Source of the DNA: Owenia fusiformis
Taxonomy: Eukaryota > Annelida > Polychaeta > Sabellida > Oweniidae
Direction: 5' to 3'
Assembly: GCA_903813345.2 (NCBI GenBank)
Contig: CAIIXF020000006.1
Coordinates: 28,901,936 to 28,965,935 of the forward strand
DNA length: 64,000 bases
Every line of letters starts with the position of its first letter. The first letter of the stretch is position 1. The notes beneath the pieces were generated by a model. The model ran no database searches and was not told the origin of the DNA. It saw nothing but the letters and a program-made list of their open reading frames with translations. The translations under genes and the position numbers were made by a program. This document shows, piece after piece, positions 56,215 to 64,000 of the stretch.

Positions 56215-58087
56215 TATTAATTCAGCAAAACGATTGTTTATGAATACCTAGCAAGAGCTCAAAAAGTTCAATCATCTATTTATCTCAAAAAGACCTCAAA
56301 AACTGAGCTTGAATTAGAAATATGTCTTCTAAAATCTTCCTCGCCTGGAACTGATGGGATTCTACCATCACTTATTAAGTCTGTAAGACAGTTTTTAATT
56401 GATCCACTCTTGTATATATTTAACTTATCTTTTAAATCTGGTATTTTCCCAGACGCCCTCAAATTGGCCAAAGTAACACCTGTATTTAAAAAAGGAGTCC
56501 CTACAAATCCTTCGAACTATAGATCAATTTCAGTTTTATCGGTATTTTCTAAATTGTTAGAAAAGCTCATGCACGCCAAATCACTGGTTTTTAGAACGTT
56601 TTGAAATTATTTTTACTTATCAATTTGGATTTCAGAAATTCAACTCTACCTACATGGCCATTTTATATTTCATTGAACAAATTCGAAAATCAAGTGATTT
56701 GGGGAAAACGAGCATTGGCATAACATTAGATTTTTCCAAGGCCTTTGACACAATTAATCATGACATTTTGATACAGAAACTTGAATATTATGGCATCAGA
56801 GGAATAGCTAAGTCCTGGTTTGAAAGTTATTTAAAAGACCGCAAACAATATGTCACCATTAACAATTATGAATCTAAACAATCATCTCTAAATTGTGGTG
56901 TTCCGCGGGGCTCGGTACTTGGACCACTATTATTTATTCTTTACATAAATGATCTGCCTTTTGTTGCCCCTAATCTAAAATTTATTATGTTTACTGATGA
57001 CACCAATCTTCCTGATAGTGATTATGATTTAAATGAACTTATGACTAGAACTAATGCAAACTTGAATTCAATAGATGACTGGATAAAAGCAAACAAACTT
57101 TCACTTAATATTGGCAAAACCAATGCTATTCTATTTGGACCCAAAAAAATCAAACAAATCTGAATCTCAAAATACGCAATGAGAACATAAATTTCCGGGA
57201 TAAAATTGACTTTCTTGGAATTATTATTGATAAAAACTTGAAATTTAAAGAGCACATAAAATCTATTGAAACAAAGATTTCTCGCGTCATTGGTTCTCTT
57301 TATCACATTAAAAATCTACTTCAAATAGACAGTTTCAAAACAAGTTACTACTCATTGATACACTCTCAATTAAATTATTGCAACATAATCTGGGGTAACA
57401 CATTTAAATCATTTTATGATCGTCTACATAAACTGCAGAAACAATTCTTAAGGCTAGCTTTAAATAAGGATAGACTTTCTCACTCCGCTCCCTTATTTAA
57501 AGATATTAAAATATTAAATATTTTTGATGTCAACAGATATTGTACTGGTCAGTTCATGTACAAAATCTTTAATAAGCACCCCAGTCTTCCAAAAAATCTA
57601 TTTCAAGACTTGTTTGATATCAACATTAATATTCATCATCATTACACAAGGCAATTGCATTATTTTTATATCCCTAAATGCTCTAAACTTTCCCTTCGCT
57701 ATCTAGGTCCTAATCTTTGGAATGCTCTACCACATGATATTAAAAAATGCTCGACTCTAAATATTTTCAAATCTTCATATAAAAAACTACTCATCTATCG
57801 ATAATGTATAATACCAATATCATACTACTAGTATACTGTTGATTTTATACTGATACCTGATTTTTGTAACATTTTTACATTGTACATCCTTAGATTAATT
57901 GTTAATACCATTTTTATATACCTAATGTAACATAATATAAGTGTTTTCTTTTATATGTAGTCTAGATGTCATTTTAATGATTTCTGTTAAACCGCAACAT
58001 ATACCCACTAGGGTGTCTAGCGGCTTGTTTTTATAGTGTATATTATATAAGAATTATGAAATAAATTGAATTGAATTGAATAGAATT
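56215..58087 (+). mobile_element. 5'-truncated, frameshifted non-LTR retrotransposon (LINE)
   Basis: Reverse-transcriptase sequence in three open pieces. At ~56326-56575: SSSPGTDGILPSLIK and VTPVFKKGVPTNPSNYRSIS. At 56580-57163: ITLDFSKAFDTINHDIL (motif A), GVPRGSVLGPLLFILYINDL (motif B) and FTDDTNL (motif C, with Thr for the usual Ala), KLSLNIGKTNAILFG. At 57172-57804: NFRDKIDFLGIIIDKNLKFK and the C-terminal region with CNIIWGN. Frameshifts lie near 56580 and 57165. There is no endonuclease domain, so the copy begins in the RT region. The 3' end has AAATAAATTGAATTGAATTG, a short tandem tail typical of CR1/Jockey-group elements. Inactive. Confidence 0.9.
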
Positions 58088-58287
58088 ATATATTAATTAT
58101 ATATTTTTATTTTTTGGGATCTTGTTTTTACGGCGTTCGCATTAAATACAAACCACTCTGTTACGTCACGTATATAACGTTCGTTGAATTATCGCAATCA
58201 AAATGTCAGACGAAATGGAATTTCCATTGCAATTTATCTGACTATTCAATGTTCGCTGGATAATAATTCCCAATGGGATAAACGGAC

Positions 58288-58432
58288 AATCCTATAGTTT
58301 TTCAAAAATATAACTTATATCCACTCATGGATATCAGTATCTTCACTCATTCGCTGCGCTCACTCGCGAAGATATCAATATCCACTCATGGATATAAGTC
58401 TTATTTTTTCAGAGCCATAGGATATTCCTATA
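58288..58432. repeat. Hairpin, loop CTCATTCGCTGCGCTCACTC
   Basis: Arms contain ACTTATATCCACTCATGGAT and its complement; stem imperfect. Confidence 0.65.
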
Positions 58433-58683
58433 TTATTCCATAGTTAGCATGATATCCATAGGATAACATGTCAAAATAAAAACGGTATTTTTTAAATCAG
58501 TGGTAAAATATGATATTTTTGGCAAATTTTCACTTAACCATAGCATACGGTGTTTTAGCCATGACATACGGCGTCGTATGCCATGGTTTATGGATTTTTG
58601 CTACTTCAAACTCAAAACGAGGCTAAGTGTCAATATCGCCGTATCCTTTGGAAAATACGTTTTAAATAGGGGATATCCTATGA

Positions 58684-58824
58684 GGATATCCTATGATTTA
58701 TACGTGATATGATTTTAATCCACTCATGGATGTTGATATCTGCACTCTCTCGCTACGCTCACTCGTGCAGATATCATATCCATTCGTGGATAAAAATCAT
58801 ATCACTTATAAATCATAGGATATC
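58684..58824. repeat. Strong hairpin, ~60-bp arms, loop CTCGCTACGCTCACTCG
   Basis: AGGATATCCTATGATTTATA on the left and its complement on the right; both arms pass through ATGATTTT and GATATCTGCA. Same loop type as 58288-58432. Confidence 0.8.
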
Positions 58825-58972
58825 CTCTATTTTAGATGTGATATTCGATAGTTTAAAAGTGATATTCGATGGTTTGTAAATTGTTTGCTTAAATATGATA
58901 TCTTGATCCACATATCAAATATATCATCATGTGATATTCGATCTATATGTTCCTTGCAACCATGGGATATAG

Positions 58973-59125
58973 AGATTATCCTATATGAGGTTTAGGATAT
59001 TGGGATTATCCCGAGGCCAATATAATATATTTGCCCGAGGGCCGCAGGTCTCGAGGGAAAATATATTATATTGGCCAAGGGATAATCCAAATATCCTGAA
59101 CCGACTATAGGATAATATGTTTATC
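58973..59125. repeat. Hairpin, loop GAGGGCCGCAGGTCTCGAGG
   Basis: Arms GGATAATAT/GATTATCC, GGATATTGGGATTATCCC and GGCCAATATAATATATTT with complements on the right. The loop is related to that of 59903-60052. Confidence 0.8.
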
Positions 59126-59868
59126 TTGGTAATCTTGTTCACATTGTTCAATCGTGGAAATATTTTAGAATATGCATGTCCAGTTTTGTTGTCTTGGCCG
59201 AGGGCGGGTTTTCCTGTTCTCTCAAATATTCCCACATTTATTTTCTCGAATCTTTGATTGATTAAGTGGATGCTCCTTCCCTTTTTAAACCATCAAACCG
59301 ATCCCGATTGTCTGCGTTTTCTCCATTGTCGTTTACAGTCATTACGCGAACGTTGCAAATTATGAACAAATATGCGAGCGACGATTATGACGTAGCGGGC
59401 AGATATACTATATCTGCCCGCTCGGAGCGGGACGTAAAGGTATATCTGCCCGCTGATGAAAATATAAGTTTTTACAAACCGGCTTTATGTACCTGTAACA
59501 CGTCCAAGTATGGGATAAAAAGCTTTACGTCCCGCTCCAAGCGGGCAGATATAGTATATCTGCCCGCTACGTCATAATCGCCGCTTGCATATTTGTTCAT
59601 AATGTGTAACGTTCGCGGAATGACTGTAAACGGCAATGGAGAAAACACAGACAATCAGGGTCTGTTTGATAGTTAAAAAAAGGGAAAGAGCATCCACTTA
59701 ATCAATAAAAAATTCTAGAAAATAAATATGGGAATATTTGAGAGAACATGAAAATCCACCCACGGCCAAGAAAACAAAACTGGACATGAATATTCTAAAA
59801 TATTTCATCGATTTAATAATGTGAACCAGATGACCAAGATTGGTATGGGATAAACATATTATCCTATA
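59106..59868. repeat. Giant inverted repeat, arms ~330-345 bp
   Basis: The left arm 59106-59438 and right arm 59525-59868 are inverted copies from CTATAGGATAATATGTTTAT to GAGCGGGACGTAAAG, with near 90% identity by eye. The centre is a further hairpin with CGGGCAGATATACTATATCT. ORFs here (59266-59577, 59472-59654, 58981-59235) are the same text read in both arms. Confidence 0.88.
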
Positions 59869-59902
59869 GTCGCGGATATTGGGATTATCCCTTGGCCAAT
59901 AT

Positions 59903-60052
59903 ATAGGGGTTATGCAATTGGAGGTTTTGGATACAGGGAATATCCCGAGGGATATACAATATATCTTCCCGAGGGACCGAAGGGACCAAGGGAAGATATA
60001 TTGTATATCCCTCGGGATATTCCCCGTATCCAAAACCTCCAAGTGCATAACT
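59903..60052. repeat. Near-perfect hairpin, loop GAGGGACCGAAGGGACC
   Basis: The arms are inverted copies from GGGTTATGCAATTGGAGG through ATACAGGGAATATCCC and GATATACAATATATCTTCCC. ORFs 59879-60073, 59698-60048 and 59910-60125 are artefacts of it. Confidence 0.85.
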
Positions 60053-60935
60053 GTTGTATATAGTTTAGCATGATATGTACTTCTTTCTGTAACTGAAATA
60101 CGATTCTAATATACAAGCAGCACATACGTATTCCCGGGGAACCATAAATATTTTGTGTAGGGTGTGGACATTTTTCTTTTCATTTCTCTAAAATCAGATT
60201 ATTCTCATAAAATTCATACAAAGTTGGGCCTAAGCCTCTATTTTCGTATTCTGCATGTTAAGATATTTATAATGTAAAACCTAAGAGACAAATTCAATGT
60301 CTTCAGTTGAGAATAAGTATAAGGTAAATGTGTGAATTCTGCTTGTTGTTGCACTATTTTTATAATAAACAAGGTTCGATACGCAACACTGAATAGACTG
60401 CAGTCATAGCTTAGTTGTAAAGAAAACAAAAGAAGTTGGGACGTGGTCATGCTTGAATACGATTTTAAATATATCGCCGTTTACATTTGTTGAAATCGGC
60501 CTGTATTAATTTCAACAGGTGATCGGTGTACAAGGGCATATATTTGAGTTATTGGTTTAACGATAAGTATGACCTATGAGTGGGTAACGTTTTACAAATG
60601 CATGAAACAAATACTCCAATGGCCTAATCTCAATTTTCCTGCATAAACTATTACATTGAAATGATGGTCATTTGCTCTCTAACTTCCGCACCGCATACGT
60701 AACTTCGTAACTATTCAATAAGCCAAGACAGGACCGTTATAATCGCTACATGCCAGTGAGAACCGGTCATACTCAATATACGCTGATACTCTAGTATCCC
60801 GTGATGTTATTAGCATCAATATAGCTCCAATTTATCACTTGATCAAAATCTTGGAACCTGACCACCGGAAACCATGAGTTACGAAAACACTAGGACGCTC
60901 AAATGTCATGACCATCAAAGTTGTAGTGTTCGCAT

Positions 60936-61080
60936 CAAAATTCGGATGACATAATGACCAAGCTTTTGAGAAACTGTGTAATTTTGTTGGTAAACATCAC
61001 CTAGGGTAGCGTGGTGATGTTTACCAACAAAATTACACAAAGTTTCTCAAAAGCTTGGTGATTATGTCATCCGAATTTTT
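60936..61080. repeat. ~65-bp-arm hairpin outside the 7.5-kb element
   Basis: AAAATTCGGATGACATAAT, CAAGCTTTTGAGAAACT and TTGTTGGTAAACATCACC on the left are repeated in reverse on the right with few mismatches, around an ~11-nt loop TAGGGTAGCGT. Confidence 0.85.
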
Positions 61081-61187
61081 GTTGGTAAGCATTGCTACAT
61101 CATGAACATAACATATGGAAACTTGAATCTGGCTCATAATAACCTGAACCTTTGACATTGGAAAATGCTGAAAGGTAGCACTGTTTA

Positions 61188-61305
61188 TTGTCACTACCAG
61201 AAAGTGGTGACATATTGTTATGCCAGGATTCTACAACTTTTTTAGCTGTTCGACATCTGTAACAAATGGCAGGTGGCGACAGTTTGCATGTAAATGCCCT
61301 GTTAA
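61188..61305 (+). repeat. Dispersed TGGTGACA-type repeat, copy 5
   Basis: TCACTACCAGAAAGTGGTGA, CATCTGTAACAAATGGCAGG and GGCGACAGTTTGCATG; followed at 61320 by a GTCCGTCAGTCTGTCC run. Confidence 0.6.
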
Positions 61306-61616
61306 CCCAACGAACGAAGTATGGTAAGGCCGTCCGTCAGTCTGTCCGGAAGACTGATTGTGTTCACAGTATTTTGTGAAAAGATTGATTAGCTTAACCC
61401 AACAAACTTTTCAAAGATGGCAGCCGCTTTATAAATGGCGGGAACTTTTCTCAAAAGATACTACATTTTGATACATACAGATTAATGCATTTAATGTTCG
61501 TTGGATTTGGAATAGTTTAATTTCAAAGAGACGAAGATCTCATCTTGACATAATAGTCTCTGAGCTGCTTTTTTGAAGTTGGTTGTCCGGGTGTCCGCCA
61601 CAAAAATCGTCTACTC

Positions 61617-61957
61617 ACTGGCGGATTAGGGGGGGGGGGGGCCAGGGGCCCGGCCCCCCCCCCCCCCCCTTGGGTGGGCCCAGAAAAAAAAAATTGGGCC
61701 CAAAAAAAATTTTTGGGCCAAACAAGGCCTTCAGGCCCCAAAAAGTGGGCCTTTTTGGTCATTACTGTGCCTTTTAAGGCCTTATTTGTTAATTTCAGGC
61801 CAAATTTTGAAGAAAATGGGCCTCAAAATTTCAAAATTTGGGCCCACTTTTGGATTTTAGGGGCCCAAAATTTTTTTCCGCGCAAGCGCGGTCGTTTTTT
61901 TCTCTGACCTGAAATTTGGCCCCCCCCCCCTTGTTGGTTCCTGGATCCGCCCCTGCT
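61617..61957. mobile_element. GC-rich inverted-repeat element (CACTGGCGGAT...ATCCGCCCCTG)
   Basis: The left end CACTGGCGGATTAGGG and right end GGATCCGCCCCTG are imperfect inverted repeats, with CTACT directly outside both ends. It contains G12 and C18-C19 runs and an internal GGGCCC/CCGCGCAAGCGCGG pattern. The end resembles CAGGGGCGGATCC ends of hAT-type non-autonomous elements, but the 5-bp flank is not hAT-like. ORFs across it are repeat artefacts. Confidence 0.6.
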
Positions 61958-62191
61958 ACTGCATAGTGTTCCTCACCCATTCTCAATAAGAATGCAAAAT
62001 AGGTGACCCAGGGCTCAATCTCAGCATTTACATTACCAACATCACTTTTTGTTGTATATATAAATAGTATATATGACCCTCTACCTAGCACGTTTGTAAT
62101 ATATGATTTCTCAGTTACACATATTTTATTATATGTACTAGAATAGGGCTATTCATCAGTTACGTGACTGTCGCCATATCAAAAATCAGGA

Positions 62192-62470
62192 TTGTATGGT
62201 GCCATTAGAGAATTTTTCATGCATAACATCCCATATAAAGTGGTGTATTATACACAAGACGACCCCAGCTTCTGGTTAAATGACAGAAACTATCATTTTG
62301 ACATTTTTACCATGTTGAAACTGTTCCTTGACCAATGTCGCCAGACTTTTTTATATCAACGCCCCTGTGCTATAAATCATATAAAAACTGGTGAAAAATT
62401 AATGTTTCATTGTGCCATATACGTATCTGGATTCCTATTTGAATACTTAATAGAAAGTCGTAAAAGTTGA
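62192..62470 (+). CDS. Unsupported 92-codon ORF
   Basis: MYGAIREFFMHNIPYKVVYY and DPSFWLNDRNYHFDIFTMLK are less repetitive than other ORFs nearby, but there is no domain, no splice context and no homologue I recognise. Listed because it might be an exon of a decayed element. Confidence 0.15.
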   Translation: MYGAIREFFMHNIPYKVVYYTQDDPSFWLNDRNYHFDIFTMLKLFLDQCRQTFLYQRPCAINHIKTGEKLMFHCAIYVSGFLFEYLIESRKS

Positions 62471-63042
62471 TATTTGAAACGTTGAGATTTTGGGGCCAGA
62501 AAATTATAATTCCCGTTTTTCATGAAGTTATAGATAAGAAAATCATTTACGTGATCATAGTTTTCACAGGCAATAAGTGTCTGAGCAAATTAATGTTATA
62601 TCACCTTATTGTATGGTAGGAGTGATCCTTGTTGATCAGTATTTTTAACTAAATTGACATTGTTTGAATATAATACAGCCAGCAAAAGGGTATTTGCATC
62701 ATTTACGACACCATCATTTACGATACCTTGTAGTACGAAAATAACGGTTACCATACTCCTAGCTCTGGATAAAGTTTATAAAGCGGGAAATTTGAGTACT
62801 AGTATTCATATTCATTTGAATCTGAATAAAGAAACACTACCACCTTTGTAGAGTAAATCCACACAATTGAAGGTATATATCACACCTAATATAGTATCTC
62901 TCTTGTAAAACGAAGATGTAGTGTTAATTTGATGTTATCTATGGCATAAAGACAGTCAGTATAAATGTGAAAATGAATATAAAAACACTTTTCTATCATT
63001 CAATTTGAATTGAAGCTATAGTTTTGCGTTTTCTATGTCATA

Positions 63043-63069
63043 AATTACGTTACCATAGGTAACGTAATT
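63043..63069. other. Short perfect palindrome
   Basis: AATTACGTTACC, 3-nt spacer, GGTAACGTAATT, about 80 bp upstream of the decayed ORF start. Confidence 0.7.
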
Positions 63070-63148
63070 GATAAATTCTATTGCACACATTTTCTGTCGT
63101 CAAATCTTTACAGGTATGTTCATTTATCAACTTGTATACTTTTCGTAG

Positions 63149-63560
63149 ATGGGAAAGCATCCTGCTGAAATTCAAAAAGACTATAGTGATAGGAAAAAGC
63201 ACCAAAAAGAGCGTGCTCGGGTTCAAAAATGCATTGTCTCAATAGCTGAAAAAGATAAAGACCATAAAAGAAAAAATTATGTCATTGCGCCCCAGACATG
63301 TTATGTTAGTCTCAGATAGCGTAATAATACAGGAGACAAATCAAAAAGAAGAGAGACTGTTAGCAATGACCCAAGTAATGCCGATAACAATGATTGTGAC
63401 CTTGCTTATGGCAGTGGTACAAGTAACACACAATTAATAGTTCATATAAATTTTGCCTGGAATTTTGCAAGAGGACATGCATGGCTCTTTAGAAAACGGA
63501 TAAGTAGAACTTGGGGACGTAACTACCCATAAAAAACAAAGCTCCCTGAACATAGATAAA
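63149..63560 (+). pseudogene. Degraded small basic ORF, repeat-associated type
   Basis: ATG directly follows TTTTCGTAG. It reads MGKHPAEIQKDYSDRKKHQK then ERARVQKC, AEKDKDHKRKN, and stops after CYVSLR. A sister frame continues NNTGDKSKRRETVSND. The basic RDY/RKK start is like that of multi-copy uncharacterised proteins in invertebrate genomes; this is a weak impression. The remainder to the window end is open only in pieces. Confidence 0.35.
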
Positions 63561-64000
63561 CATGGAAAAAACAATCACAAATCATTCCAAAGGATCTTAC
63601 AGAAGCAGAGAAAAATAGAACCAAGGGTCCAAGCACGCCAAAAACACCAAAGAGTGCAGGGGAAAAGTGATGCGATGCAAACTTTAACATAGTGATATCC
63701 CTAGAGTTGAGGAGAAGATTAGTACGAGGAAAACACGTAGTTGAAGAGTTGAAGCAGACGCAACATGACTGGCGGGGAAATGCCTGAAAGAGTGTTCAAG
63801 TCTAGTTGATATAATATGACTAAAGGCGATGGAAGGTGATACAAGCTTAAGGGCCTTGCTTGGCTGGACAAAAATGAAATGAGTACTCGACGTTTACCAC
63901 AAGCAAAGGAATATAAATTTGTTGAAGCAAATAAACAGTGTTAAAAGCGCCCCGCACAAAAGTGAAACAAACCAGGAATGACATACAAGAAGAGACAACA

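Larger units (their letters stand above)
53258..60808. mobile_element. 7.5-kb DNA element with 45-bp TIRs and 5-bp target duplication
   Basis: The left end 53263-53307 begins CACGGG and runs to ACCGGTTCT; the right end 60759-60803 is its reverse complement at 42 of 45 positions. ATGTT lies directly outside both ends (53258-53262 and 60804-60808), a perfect 5-bp duplication. The length is 7,541 bp. CAC ends plus a 5-bp duplication are known for Transib/RAG-type elements, but the heptamer does not match their usual consensus and I see no RAG1-like or other transposase core, so the superfamily is open. The inside holds broken coding exons, a dead retroelement and many hairpins. Confidence 0.8.

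Noticed and set aside
59266-60125. Several ORFs of 60-116 codons
   Set aside because: The same peptides appear in both arms of inverted repeats, so they reflect palindromes and not genes.
53258-60808. Calling the 7.5-kb element a RAG/ProtoRAG transposon
   Set aside because: Only the 5-bp duplication and CAC ends fit; no RAG1 or RAG2 homology can be seen and the heptamer differs, so the superfamily was left open.
61523-62091. Pro/Gly-rich ORFs
   Set aside because: Products of G and C runs in the 61617-61957 element.

Overview
The window looks like genomic DNA from a marine invertebrate animal, most plausibly a deuterostome such as a hemichordate. The evidence is AT-rich sequence, genes split by long introns with GT-AG borders, three recognisable metazoan gene families, many short inverted-repeat transposons, one dead non-LTR retrotransposon and several minisatellites. 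The species cannot be fixed from the sequence.

Region 1 (1-6112): no recognisable gene. It holds a (GTCCGTCT)-type dispersed repeat, an eight-copy array with a constant 162-bp period, one copy of a TGGTGACA-type dispersed repeat and a ~0.6-kb inverted-repeat element.

Region 2 (6113-26022, + strand): a PACSIN/syndapin gene, encoding an F-BAR/NPF/SH3 membrane-bending adaptor. Sixteen coding exons can be placed with consistent splice phases. Exons 1-7 encode the F-BAR domain and exon 16 the end of the SH3 domain. Between them is an unusually modular 3' half: a pair of homologous exons at the end of the F-BAR domain (8/9), a long proline-rich cassette (10), NPF exons (10, 11, 12), two phase-exclusive tyrosine-rich cassettes (13, 14), and two alternative exons (12, 15) for the first half of the SH3 domain. 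The reading frame allows 512-aa, 632-aa and 509-aa products, each with an optional +181 residues. A 21-bp and a 25-bp minisatellite lie in its introns, the second ending about 50 bp before the alternative SH3 exon.

Region 3 (26023-40052): intergenic and 3'UTR sequence plus two small two-exon minus-strand genes of unrecognised family (240 aa and 115 aa). The intron of the first is mostly two miniature inverted-repeat elements. Dispersed repeats follow.

Region 4 (40053-52871): an SR splicing-factor cluster. A minus-strand gene encodes an RS-RRM-Gly-rich-CCHC zinc knuckle-RS protein. Head-to-head with it on the plus strand is an SRSF7-like locus with tandemly duplicated exons in the order RRM-A, RRM-B, knuckle-A, knuckle-B, followed by an alternative stop exon and two shared RS exons.

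Region 5 (53258-60808): a 7,541-bp element with 45-bp terminal inverted repeats (42/45 matching, starting CACGGG) and a perfect 5-bp flanking duplication ATGTT. It contains broken multi-exon coding sequence with a C2H2 finger, a 5'-truncated, frameshifted non-LTR reverse transcriptase, and at least five hairpin-forming palindromes, one of them embedded in a ~0.75-kb inverted repeat. I do not recognise a transposase; this is the best candidate for an undescribed system here.

Region 6 (60809-64000): repeats, a strong hairpin, a GC-rich inverted-repeat element and a degraded small ORF resembling repeat-associated basic proteins.
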